From Pelecanus crispus (lineage: Eukaryota > Chordata > Aves > Pelecaniformes > Pelecanidae): a DNA stretch of 64,000 nt. This document shows positions 48,674-61,800 of the stretch, piece by piece (the stretch's first letter is position 1; every line of letters begins with the position of its first letter). Under the pieces are notes generated by a model, which was not told where the DNA came from, did no database searches, and saw only the letters and a list, made by a program, of their open reading frames with translations. The stretch spans positions 18,801,702 to 18,865,701 of the forward strand of contig NC_134654.1 in assembly GCF_030463565.1 (NCBI RefSeq), in the 5' to 3' direction. The position numbers and the translations under genes are program-made.

Positions 48674-51600
48674 GCTTGGATTTAGATCAAGAGCTGCAAT
48701 GCCTAAGGCCATTTTAACCTATTGCATTATCTGAATGTGTTAACAAACTGACTAAATTCTGCATATCTTTGATGGTTAATATAACTAACATAGTTGATTG
48801 GATTGAGTGAAATCGAACAATGTATGGCCCTACTGGTTCACAGACCTGTTCATTTGCCTCTGGGAAAGCGGTAAACAAATATTGCGCAATCAGCAAATAA
48901 ATTTGAGAAATGAACAAATGAATGATATAGCTGAGTGTGATCCTTTCTTTAAGGCACAACTCTAGGCCAAAGCATTGTATGTCCCTCCCTCGCCCCCACT
49001 GAAGCTCACAAACTAAACTTAGAAATTAAGTCCTTTTCTTTTGGTCTGGACACATCAATTTCTTGATTTTTTTTTTTTTTTTTAAGTTATAGTCTAATAG
49101 ATAAGTTTTTTGTATTGTTACTGTACCCTGTGCTGTTCTACTTGCCTAGATCTGTTACACGTTTCTATTACATCTTAGACTGTTTTTTTCCTCCCTCCCT
49201 CATTTTTCTTACCTATTGCTTATAGAGCACTAGCTTGAACCATTTCACTTCCTCTTTTTTACGACTAAAATGATCAGATTCCATTGATTCTTGATTATGT
49301 CAGTCTTTTTAGCTTCCACCTTATTAATTTAAATCAATATCTGAAATTGCAAGCGAAGATTTTCTTAGTAGCAACAGAAAGAGTATACAATAAAATGAGT
49401 GGATCCCTTCTTACAGGTATAATTAAAATGAATTGTTTTAGTTGTACATGAAGTAGATATTAATGTGGAAAAGAGCTTTTAAGATCAGCATTCTTAAAGT
49501 TTATATGGCTTTCATGATAATGAGACCTGATTCTTTTTCAAATTACCTAAAGAATGACAATGTTTCAATTATTTTTATATTGGCAAGAGATGGGGATTTT
49601 ATATGAGTTGATCCATGAAGGCAGTATTGTGAGAATGGCTTAACAAATATTGAGCTTTGTTTTGTTCAGAGTGCAAAAAGTTTAATAGACATTCTTACAT
49701 CATTTGTCAGTGAGTTCCATGTTTTAGATGTAGCTCTTGTCCTTGGAGGGAGGGAGGTGATTCTAGGTAGTCTGGACCAGTTTCCATATACTGTCTTGCA
49801 TATCAGAGCAGTTCTTTAAGTCAGAATGTGCACTGATTGTTTTGTATACAAAAAGAGCACTGCATGTAAATAGCATATTCTAAGTGATTTGTTTTGTTCA
49901 GTAGTTAAGATGTTGTGTACTCAACTAATGGAAAAAACATCCAGAGAACTGTTTCTGTCTCATCTCAGGTGTGCAACTGCACATGTAGAAACTCTTGTGA
50001 CAGAATTCCAGTGCAGCATTGCTCACTAGAACACTGGCTTGTACAACAGAAACTTTTCAGTGTAGGCTTTTACTGAGCAGTGCCATAGTGTATCACATTA
50101 ATGTGGGGGTTTTTTGTTCCTGTTTATTATCACAAGTCTGGAATAAAGGCAGAAGACTGTTTTATCTGTCTTGTGCTAGGCCAGGCTGCTTCATGATGAA
50201 AGGGAACATGGGATAAAAAATAAAAATGGGAAGAAAAATAGAAAGGGAGGCCACCTTATACATTGGCAGTCAGCAGTAGCAGTTTGGGAATACTGGCAGT
50301 CTGCAGTGTGTAGTGATTTTACATTCCACATGCCAATGGAGTTTGCTCACCTCTGAAAGGTCTTAAAGCCTTTTGTTTGCTGTATCTTCTTATTAGTCCT
50401 CAAAATAACAGATTACCTTTCAGACTACATGCTGTGCTTCCTCTGTGGACTTTCTCTTGGGAGTCAAAACTGTTACTATGCGGTCTGGTAATTACATTGC
50501 ACTTTAGACATGGATGTATTCTATCTAATGAACAAGGTAGCCTTGTTTGTATGGCTAGAGCTGGCAAAATTGAGATGATACATGCATGTCTCCTATACCT
50601 ATGTCTTGTTCTTAAAATAGTCTTTTGTTACATAGTACTAATTGGAATTCAGAAGCTCTAAAACTTGTATGGATTTTCATATAATTGGACCTGGTACTTT
50701 TTTTTTAAGTGGAAACCATGCAGAGTAACAGTTCATTAGATGTTTTGGTGTTCTAGTGGAGTTACAAGTCTTTGGTAAACTCATTTAGAAGTGACCTGAA
50801 GGCTAAATGTATTCATGAACTATTCATATTTGGATCACAGTATGATGTTACACAGTGAAAAAATATGTGCTATATTAAGAGTATATCCTGGGTGGTGGTG
50901 GGGGGGCAGTTAGCAGACAGAAGCTTGCTTCAGCTGAAAGCTCTGTAGCTATGATTAGAGCTGTGCTGAACCCTAGCTAATATTTCCTCCCTTACAACAG
51001 TATTAGCAGGGCTTGTATCTGCTTTCACAGCAGCTTTACAGCTTCTGCTCAGCTTGGAACATGGGCAGACTGAGGTTATATCTGCCTATAAAAGAGTTAC
51101 TCTCGGGAGCTTTAGATCAGGTCTTGCTTAATTGAAGTAGTGTGATGCAATGGCCAAGGACTTCATTTAGGAGTGAGAAGGTGCAAATTTGCCTCCAGAG
51201 TGGCTTTGCCATTCCTCATCTACTGTTTTAAGGAAGTGGTCAACAACATTTTTCTGTGGTCTGAGCCTTTATTCCTGAGGAATTTTATTACCTTTTCTCT
51301 ACTTAAACTCGACAGTGTTTTAGTCTGGACTGCAAAAATAGTTAAGTAGTATCTTGTATGTAATTTTGCAGGTGTGAAAAGATAATAAGCATATGTGAAG
51401 CTTTACTAAACTGTCATTAAACATAACTACATAATGTTGAAATATTACCGCTCTGTTCAGTGTGATAGAAAAGTCCGTCCATTTAAATTCTGCCCTTCCT
51501 GTGTGCAACAAGGTAATGGTTGTTGGTGATCTTCTCTCATTCTGTGTCTTCTACTGAAGTCCGGGTATTACCAATCTTCCTTTTATTGTTTTGTCTTCCA

Positions 51601-53272
51601 GTTGTTGCATATAGTTTAGAAGATTTTTCTTTGCTAAATGCTTTTATTTTGGACATAAACTTGATTAAAATCTTTGCTGTGTAGAACTTAAGTAATCTTT
51701 GTTTCTCCTTAGTTAATTTTGCATCAGCTCTCCTTCCATCTCCCTTACTCAGCATTTTTGAGACAGATCAGTGTGTGTTGCCCAGGCATGTCCCAGCAAG
51801 CAGTGCCTATAGAGTTTAGCTCTAATATAAGCATTAATTCATATAACAGCTATTAAAGAGAAATGAATTGGATACTGGCATGTCTTGAAGGATAGATTAG
51901 TAGATCAAATTTGTTTGCTTAACCCTGTTAATAGGAAGTTGCTCCACTAAATGGGTCAATTAGATCTGAGGAGGCTCTGGTCCATCTTTGGTGTGACAGA
52001 GGGGAAAATGTGATTGTATTCCTGAGGTGACTGCCTACAATTGTTGATTGTCTAAAGTCAGTTTATTTTTGATGCAGGACGAAAAAGTGTCCAGAGAAAT
52101 GTTTTAATGAACTAATCTAACTATTTTGGTCACTAGAACTTTAATACTTTATACTTGCTTCCCATACATTGCACACCATAAACAAACTACAAGTATTCAA
52201 TGTTCTTTTCCCATCTATAGAAATTGTAACTATACATTAAGGCTATCCAGTATTGATACTTAGAGAAATGCATATATTTATGACTTCATGAAATTGTCAT
52301 TAGAGGTTTTTAAAATACTATTTTAATAATCTTCTTTTGGTATGGAGGGTAGAAGACTAGAGCAGCAGTTGTATGAAGGTTTTGTTCTGAAGTAGTGACA
52401 GTGGAGTATGTTTAAGAGGAGAAAATATAATTCCTTTTCTTTTTCTGTACTGAAGAATATCAAAATTCTTTCTTTGACAATGAGAGTATTATTCTTACAG
52501 TGGTTTTCATTAATTGGGCTTTTCCATGTATATCACCCAGATCTGCTGGAATTCAGCTGTGTCTTTGCTTTTTATTAGGCAGTTTCCTTAAAGATTCTTT
52601 TTAATTTGGTATTTCAGAAAAACCGCAGTGCATTTTCAAAGTCACAATGTCAGTTTAAGTCTGTTCTACATTTAATCAAATATCCCAAATGAGAAACATC
52701 CCAACTTACACCACTTTGTAATTAAATTTGTGTTTAATATGGCCTCCACATGCCAATAGCACCATCAAACGATTGTGATTACTAGAGTTTGATATTCATG
52801 AATGTCTGATTATAATGTAGACTTTCATCATATTTCATTTTTAAAACTATGTCTGAAGCATAAAACGTTTGAAAATCAAGATCTTCTTCTCCTTGTGTTT
52901 AGATATTTTGCTGTGGTGATAACTATTATTAATCCAATCATACTTTGTGGAGCTACAGACAGAAGAGAAATCAGTTTTAAAATAGAAATTGGGCAAACAT
53001 ATTGCTCTTTTTGACTGTTCTTAAGTTTTAGGCAAAGGGCTGGTTGTGTAAGCATCTTGACAGGATCCAAAGAGTTTACTTAATTTGCATCAAATTCAGA
53101 TTGCATAGGCACTAGCCTTAATATAGAGGATAGGCCCTTAGATCGTGTTTATCCCAGGATGGCAGATTTTGAATAAGGGCTTCTGAGACCTGGTGATTTT
53201 TCCTACCTAAGCTAGTTATCAAAATACTGGGGCTTACTCATTTAGCTTCAAAAGATTTCTGAAACTCATATA

Positions 53273-53308
53273 ATTTGCTGTAGTATCTACAGATTTGCTG
53301 TAGTATCT
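53273..53308. repeat. 16-bp direct repeat with period 20
   Basis: ATTTGCTGTAGTATCT occurs at 53273-53288 and 53293-53308 without mismatch, a small local duplication. Confidence 0.85.
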
Positions 53309-55463
53309 CCTCATTACTTGAAGTTTTTCCAAAAATGTCGTGTTCATCCTTCATGATTTCATATGCATGACAACATCCTTTTTAAATGTACATGTGGTGT
53401 GATGCACAGCTGTGCTTATTCTGATTACACCACCTTGACTTCTTGGTTTTCATATAAATTCACTAAAGAAAATTCAGACTTTCTTGGTTTTTAATTAATC
53501 TTTTTTTATATATGCTGAAAATAAACATGTAACATCCTATTGTGGACTTTGGACTTGAACCAGTGCCAAGTAGAATGTTTAACAGGTGTTCTTAAAAATG
53601 CATTTCTACAAGATAAGAACATCTGCCGAAATGGATATTCGTTTGAGCTAAAGGATTCTCTGGGGAGTCAGCACTATCAACATATTTTATAACTTTAAAA
53701 CATGCTTTAAATACACTAGGGTGTGTTTTGTGTCTTTACACCTAATGCAAATTACCTCACAGCTGTCATGTGTTTTGAAGAACACTGTTTCCTCTGTTGG
53801 AAATGGAGGGGAGAGAAAATACATTTTACCACCTTCTTCGCCAAGCATATAATTCTAGAAAGATTTTAAGCACATAAAAATATTTCTTCCATGTAGTTTT
53901 GCTTTTTGATTATACTAAATGGTGGTCACAAGGTCATTCTTAAAGCCACTAGTATCTTCAATCGTTTCGCTATTCTGCTGCATTAAAAAATAAAAGGCCA
54001 TAGGCCTGTAGAAGACGACAATATAATTTAAATAAAATCTTTTAGTATTGTAACAACATAAATTTGAAGTCTTGTTTTTAGTAAGGTCAAAATCCAAAAT
54101 GCTGGTTGTTGGTATAAATATCTAGTCTGTTTAGCTGTTGCTGTGCCATATAAGTTTCTTATTGATTAAAGCAGATGTTTTAATTACTGGGATGACTATG
54201 TACTTCTCTGAGAACTTAATGTAAAGTGTCCTCAGTAGACAGCTGTATTTTGTAAGTCTCTCTTTGTCTTTCAGGTGACATAGCTTTTTGGACTAACCAT
54301 CCTGTAGTTTTGTGACATTATCAAAAAATGAGTTTTCTTGAGTTTTAAAGAAACTTTGTGAATTCTTGTAGCTAGTGTTACTTTTAATGAAATACATGGT
54401 AGAATAAGGGGAATTTGGTTAAATGGCAGCTAAATCAGGCCTAAACAAGAATTATTATTATTATTGACATAATTTTGTTTCCTTGATGGTTAGCATTTTA
54501 TAGACAGGTTCTTCTACAGCACCGTCACAATTTGAAGGAAGACCATCCAATAATATCCCATACATATAGCTCCCAATATATTTTTACAAAATATGGATTT
54601 AGCTATATAGAACTTTAATTACTTGCTCTAAGTAAGAATAGTAAGAAGCACAACTGGAAACAGAGCTGATAAATTTTTTCAGGATGGTCTTGCTTCCCTG
54701 CTCTAGTATTCTGCAATTGAAATAGATTTTAACATATAATTCCAAATATTCTTTAACTTTTCCTTAATTGGGTGAAAGAACAAATTAATAATATGTGTAA
54801 TCACCTGTTCACATTCAGTGAGTGAAATGGTGCTTATTACCGTTGGCTGAAAATTTTATCCAATACTTTGATATTTTAATGGTTAAATCTTAGTTTTACA
54901 GTCATGCTAGTTAATGTAATGAAGTTCTAGCTGTTCTGAGTGAATTACAAAAAGACTTGTGGAAGATTGTGTTAATCATGTTTCCTGTGAGAAATGGGTG
55001 ATCTGATGAGATAATGGTGAGTCACAGCTGTGCAATTAAAAATTATGCTACAAGCACTATTTCATAAGTCTACTTGAAAAGAAATCCTGGGCTGTCTCAA
55101 TCAATTGCTCTTTTTGTGGTAGACTTCTGCTTGACACTTCGAATAAAATATACTAGGGACACTGCTGATCCATACTTGTAACTGCTAGTGTTAGAGGTAC
55201 TGTACCAATACCTAAAGCTTTGCTGAACTCTTACTCAAATATACGTCTATATAAAAATATATATATTCATAAAGGGGGGTGTGTATTACCCAGGAAGAAA
55301 GTGAAAACTCTTATAGAAGTTTTTACAACCAAATAATATTGAAAATGTTACATGAATGAAAACCAAAGAAAACAATACAGTGCGAAGACAGTAAGAAAAA
55401 TTTTCACTTTCCTGTCAAGTTTTCTTCTGAATTTCAGGATATGTTTGCAGTGTCACATCAGTT

Positions 55464-55479
55464 GGGGGGGGGGGGGGGG
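55464..55479. repeat. G homopolymer of 16
   Basis: An uninterrupted run of G followed by ACGACACACACAACAAATAC. Its length is likely polymorphic or uncertain in the assembly. Confidence 0.9.
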
Positions 55480-57743
55480 ACGACACACACAACAAATACA
55501 ACAAAAATAGTAGGATTTGGAGACAGCACAGGTGACATCTACCTTTCCTTTATACATCAAGGTGTAGGCACAATTAACAAAAACTGTTCTTAAACATTCA
55601 GGATAAAGTAAATGTCTCCTATTAGCTTTTCTAGTTTGGAAAACTTCCCTCTGTGGGAGCTCATGAACAGGCATGTTGGGGAGAAAAAGGTGTTGTGCAC
55701 TAGAGAGAATCCTTCCTGTATTGCTTGTTACTTGAAGAGTCTTTTCATAGAACATTATCTAGAATCAGGTGTTATGAGACTTCTAACTAAAGCTTCCCCA
55801 AGTAGTTAATTACATTCTTTTCTAGGAGGTTTACGTCATTCAGTCACGTTTCTAACATGAAACTCAAGACTGCACACTTTTTCTCAGTGTGTGGAAAGTT
55901 TTGTAATTTATATAACCTTTGAAAGTTGTGTTTTGTTTAATACCATAAGTTGAGGAGAGCAGTTTATTTTGTATAGGAAAGCTGTTTTTTCTTGCTAAAA
56001 AGACATATTTTTCCAATACCTGCTTCAATATCATTATTGGTTGGTTAATTTAAAAAAACTTCATAAAACAAAGTTGCTCAAAAGAAGATACATTATACGA
56101 AGAAATCATATGTATGTATATAGTAGGCACCTAGTGCCTACTACCTAATAGAGAGTTGATGCTTTTGCCTGTCTTTCTAATTTCCAATTTTTATAAAACT
56201 AGGATGGAAAAAATTGCAATAAAATTGGAGACCGATTAAATTTTCATCCTCATTTCCTCTTTAGTACAACAGGAGGGTTCTGACCCATAGGCTGTCTCCA
56301 GAATAAGAAAGATTCTTTGTGTTGGAGGAAGCTGTAGTGATTAAAAAACCAAAACCGCCACATCTGCAGAAAATGTGTTGTTTTTAATTACTGTTAACTC
56401 ATTTAATCTTTGCTTCCTCTCACCCACTTCCTTCTCCATTTATATGTGCAAGGGAAAATATAAAATCCTAAAATGATGAAAATAAGAAACATCTCTACCT
56501 GAATATTGCATTTAAAAACAAACACTAGTGAAAAGTTGGAACAAGTTATGGCACGTAAGCAGATGGCTGCTCCTGGGTATAGAATGCTGATTTTTGTACA
56601 TATCAGATATATGACTGAAATACTCAGTTGAACAATTTTGTAACTCAGAGCAGTGACTATATGTGCTTGTAGTACAGTTTTGTAATGTATGTAATAATCC
56701 TGACTAGTTCATCTGAATGTGATCATAACTCTGAAGTTTGTATTGATCAACAAGTCATTTAATGTGCATGTTAGCCATGATGTATGAAATACAAATCTAA
56801 CCTAGTGTACTGTGACCAGTTTAGAGCATCTGTTTCATGGAGAGCCCCACTATTCGAGTTTTATATTGTTATTTTTACTGTTTTAATTGTATCATAGTTA
56901 CATTGTATTAGTTCTATAGTGCTGTAACTCCTGAAAATGTTTTAAATGTGGTGGCATGAAGTACATATCCATAACTTTGATTCTGATAATCTTATTTAGA
57001 TACGATTCATTAACTGCACTCCTAATCATGTGAAGTGGTAGAGTTAATAGAGAAGAGAGATTCAGGTGCCTAAACATAGATATATAATGCTATTTTGACA
57101 CCTTAGACTCTCCGAGACCAGACTGGCAGATACTAGAGGCTTGGTCCTTCTGTGAAGTGGTAGCTGGAGGCCAGGCAGGACTGTGGGGCCATCAGCTAGA
57201 TGTTTATATTGGGCCACTTCTTCCCACAAAGCTCATTTTAAGCCGTTTATATTTTTTTAAAGTGACTTGTATGGCTTTTCAGTGTATGTATTTGTTGGTA
57301 GTTAAGATAAAACCAGACCACTGTTTTATGCTCTTAATATTTTTACCTGTCAGTGTCTCTTGCTCCCATGAATTATAAATTATTTTGTATTTCTTTCCAG
57401 AGAGGCCAGTACTGATTGCAATGAAGTAAATAGCTAAATAAGCTATAAGTTACATTTAATACATGAAAAAGTAACTGTCTGTCTAGAAAGTGAATTACCT
57501 CATCTGATGTTGTAGCAGAAAGGATTGTCATGATTTGCTCTCCTGATTAGAGTTTTGCTCTTCCATGACCTGCCATAGTCCTTTGCTATGAGCCAGAAAA
57601 ATTTTTTGTTTATGGTTCATGTTACTGCTTCCTATACAAGTAATATTAATATTGCATTACAGCAGGTTTCCAGTTGGAATATGAAGCCTATTGCATTTGT
57701 TGTATATATTGCATAGTTTAATCTAGGTACAGGTATCTGTCAG

Positions 57744-58833
57744 TGTGGTGGGTTGACCCTGGCTGGATGCCAAGTGCCCACCAAAGCCGCTCTATCACTC
57801 CCCTTCTCAACTGGACAGGAAAGAGAAAATGTTAGAAAAAGCTCGTGGGTTGAGGTAAGGACAGGGAGATCACTCAGAAATGACCATCGTGGGCAAAAAA
57901 GACTTGACTTGGGGAAAATCAGTTTAATTTATTACCAATCAAAACTGAGTAGGGTAATGAGAAATAAAAAGTAAATCTTAAAACACCTTCCTCCCACCCC
58001 TCCCTTCTTCCTGGGCTCAATTTCACTCCCAATTTTTCTCTGCCTCCTCCCCCTGAGTGGCACAGGGGGATGGGGAATGGGGGTTGTGGTCAGTTCATCA
58101 CACGTTGTCTCTGCTGCTCCTTCCTCCTCAGGGGAGGACTCCTCACACTCTTCCCCTGCTCCAGCGTGGGGTCCCTCCCACAAGAGACAGTCCTCCAGGA
58201 ACTTCTTCAACATGAGTCCTTCCTACGGGCTACAGTTCTTCATGAACTGCTCCAGCGTGGGTCCCCATGGGGTCACAAGTCCTGCCAGCAAACCTGCTCC
58301 AGCATGGGCTCCTCTCTCCATGGGTCCACAGGTCCTGCCAGGAGCCTGCTCCAGCGTGGGCTTCCCATGGGGTCACAGCCTCCTTTGGGCACATCCCCCG
58401 CTCTGGCGTAGGGTCCTCCCCAGGCTGCAGGTGGATATCTGCTCCACCGTGTACCTCCATGGGCTGCAGGGGCACAGCCTGCCTCACCATGGTCTTCACC
58501 AGGGGCTGCAGGGGAATCTCTGCTCTGGTGCCTGGAGCACCTCCTCCCCTCCTTCTTCACTGACCTTGGTGTCTGCAGTCGTTCCTCTCACATATTCTCA
58601 CTCCAGCTGCAGTTTGAGTCCCATTGGGTTTTTTTCCCCCCTCCTTCTTAAATATGTTATCACAGAGGCACTACCACCGTTGCTGATGGGCTTGGCCTTG
58701 GCCAGCAGCAGGTCTGTGTTGGAGCTGGCTGGCATTGGCTCTGTCGGACATAGGAGAAGCTTCTAGCAGCTCCTCACAGAAGCCACCCCTGTAGGCCCTT
58801 GCTACCAAAACCCCGCCACGCAAACCCAATACC
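57744..58833 (-). mobile_element. solo LTR (about 1.1 kb) of a second avian endogenous retroviral element
   Basis: The element is flanked by a perfect 5-bp duplication GTCAG (57739-57743 and 58834-58838). On the plus strand it begins TGTGGTGGGTTGACCCTGGC, passes AAAGCCGCTCTATCACTCCC, and ends CACGCAAACCCAATACC. On the sense (minus) strand the first bases are GG where TG is expected, a single decay mutation. In that direction a TATA-like ATTTAAGAAGG occurs near 58648 and an AATAAA signal near 57932. It contains six degenerate copies of a 40-53 bp tandem unit around CTGCTCCAGCGTGGG. Open frames up to 229 codons inside it are not host genes. The family resembles a repeat common in birds; its name is uncertain. 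Confidence 0.87.
58156..58485. repeat. internal tandem repeat of the second LTR
   Basis: CTGCTCCAGCGTGGG or a variant starts at 58156, 58247, 58294, 58346, 58399 and 58439, each followed by a diverged CCCATGGGGTCACAG or GGGCTGCAG segment. The spacing of 40-53 bp (one gap of 91, about two units) defines a degenerate minisatellite belonging to the LTR. Confidence 0.75.
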
Positions 58834-61800
58834 GTCAGTATACAGTTAGCATTTGTAATAATGAAAATAAACTTGCCTAATTAGATCAAAAAGTTGAAAC
58901 TTGAACTCCATTTTTGCATAGGAACAGATACTCAAAATATTGAAAAGAATATTTCTAATATGGAGAGTTTCTTGTACTTTCTGGAAGTCTGAATGGGTGT
59001 CAGATAGGCCAGAAAGTTTTGGGTGGTTTTTTTTTTTTTTAAATCAAAGTATTATACAACTTATGAAAGAAGCAACAGTGAAAACCCTTTCACTTCAATT
59101 TAAAAGCTATAAGGAAATACTCAGTGAAGTGAATATAAAAGCTCTTTGAGACACAGAGGAAATGGGAAACTGCATGTAGTTACTGCTTCTGATGCCGCAC
59201 CTTACACAGGGGAACTAGAGGAAGCCGTTTGTACTCTAAATAATCCTGATTTTGATTGGATGAAAGAAGCTGGTTAAATGAGCTATGCTTTACAGAAGCT
59301 GTATCAAAGGCTCAGGTTGAGTTACTCTGTGTTGGTGATGTTTATCTTGCAACCATTTAAGTCAAGAATCCCAGTCATGAGTTAGAGTCCCATTGGAAGA
59401 GGAATAGTACAGCTAAGGAGCAGGAAGGCGTGGAATGTTTTTGGCTGAGGATCTAGAAATAAATTTGATTGTATAGTGACAATTTTAAGATTTGCCTGTA
59501 AAACATATCTCTTAAGAAGATGCTGAAAGCAGTCTTGAGTGGTACTGGTTCTGAAAATGAGAAAAAAAAAAAAAAGCAGGAAGTCTGTGTGCTGGGCAAA
59601 ACATTTCACTGTTATGTTAGGGTAGAGGGAAGTGTGAACATTTCACTTCTTACAAAATGCTAACTTTGTTATGCATTTGTAGTTATTTTCCTGCTGTGTT
59701 GCAAGATCAAAATGCAGCTGTACTCAATAACATGCGTTTATACTGTTAAGTGTATTTTGCTGTGGTATCATTATACTTAATGTGGTTAAATGATGTTTTA
59801 CAATACCATCTTCTGCAGGAGGGAGATCCTTGCTTTTATGTGCCCTGCTGATGGGTTTGGTACATCCATGGAAATCTTAGAAAAGGTCACTGAGAACAAC
59901 TATAGCCTTTTTGTTCTTTTGCTTTTAAAGAAAGGAATTGTCAGGTTGTTGTTGTGTGTTTGGTTTTTTTGGATGAGGAGGAGGAGTGAAGACAACAATT
60001 CAATTTGCTTGCAAACAAATAGATTTTAATAATAATTAGAAAGCCTTCTGGAAATAAATACTCGTGTGTGTAGGTGGCACGTTTAGGTAGTTTTAAGATA
60101 AAGCAAACTTAAAGCCACTACTATGGAGGACATTTTAGTAAAGTTTTAAGTATGTTAATCCTTCTTTTCCTCTCTCTCTTCCTTTAGTTCCATATATGAA
60201 ACAAGCATATGATTGCTAAGTACATATTATGGTATTTTATTGTCTAGTTAATGATCCTGTTCAGTTTGTAAGGAGGAAGAAATTAGAGTGAAATCTAAAC
60301 CTCATCTTTATATTAACTTCATTGGAGCCATTTCATTCATCAATAATGCCTGCCTTCTAGAGCTCAAACTAGAAAAGAATAAAAGCCAAAGGTATGGGGG
60401 CGAAGGTATTATATACTAAATATCATTTAGAGAAATGAGGACATTAGTAAGCATGTGGAGTCGCAGAAAATTTTGTTTTTCTAAGTTATATTTTGAATTG
60501 TCTTCATTTTTTCCAGCAAGCAGCTTTTTTTTCTCACATTAATTCTCAGCATTGGTTTTACTGTTCTTACTTTTTAGCATTCATTGATATTAGAGTAGGT
60601 CATCATAACACTTGCTTCTACCTTTGTTAGTAATTACAGAATGGAGGTTTTTGGACTCTTATTTGGAAAATTCAAGGACCAAGAGTCATTGACTGTGTAC
60701 TGTTTAGTCATGGAAGTGAAATCTGTTGCTCTGGAGATAGCTTGTTGTTCAAAACCTTTGCCATCGATTCTAGTAAAACTACATTTAGACTCGATGCCAT
60801 GATTCTTTAGGTGTTTAGTGTTCTGCTAAAGGGACTTTGAGTAACAATAGAAGGGTTGCCCTAACGATTATTCTGAGTTTTCATTGAACTAGATAAAAAA
60901 TGTAATTTGATTCTTGAAACATTGAGTTACTCTAATATCTGCCTCTTAAAAGTCAGAGGCCAATCTTAATACTTTCTGCTGTATTTCTTCATATATTTTT
61001 CTAGATTACTATCTTATTCTGGTTTTACTATTGTTCTAAACATTAAGTTGAGCTTTCCTGTAGAAAAGAAAATTGCTGTGTACAAAACCCCTTTTTTTTT
61101 TTAAACCCTAGTTTTTTGATTAGTGTGTAAGGCTCTAGATTGTTATCCTCTCACTCTGTCTTGCTGTTAGATATGTCAGTTGATGAAGGAGTTTGGAAAG
61201 TTAACCGTTCCAAGGATTCTGCCCCAAATTATGGTGAAATTCAATGTAACCCATTGTTCTTTCTGTTCTGGATTTACATCACTGCAATAACAGTAATTCC
61301 TAAATAACTTGTTTATTTGATGAGTATTTTTTTCCTAATTATGGTGGTTTCAATTCCAAAAGGCTCAAAGTATTTTAAGGCCTATGTATAGTAAGTACAG
61401 AATTGTTGTTACAAGGCAAAATTCAGAGAAGTAAATTGGAGTGTGCAATGGCTATCCATATGGAAGGAGGAGGAAATTTTGGCTAAGAATCTAAGTAAAA
61501 CTCTAGAACTTACAAAAAGTGATGTATGATACTGAAAAGAGCCATCGGGATCCAATTTAATAAGTTATTCTGTCTGCCTTCACCTCTCCTTGAGTGTATG
61601 TACAGATAATTGATCAAACCCATTCAGTTTTCTCTGGAAGCATAAGGAGTTGAGATTTGAACCAATTGTTCTTTGGACTTTAGGGAATTACAGTCCTTTA
61701 GCTGAGCATCCAGATTCAGCATTTTTTTAGATTGCTTAAACTATCAACAGCATTTATGAAAGTGGTCAGACTGGTCAGAAATTAATATAAAAATATGAAA

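Noticed and set aside
51135..51260. Another weak MIR-like area
   Set aside because: Only scattered similarity by eye; not enough for a call.
58077..58766. 229-codon plus-strand frame and its minus-strand partners
   Set aside because: They lie wholly inside a solo LTR and its tandem repeats, so they are not a host gene.
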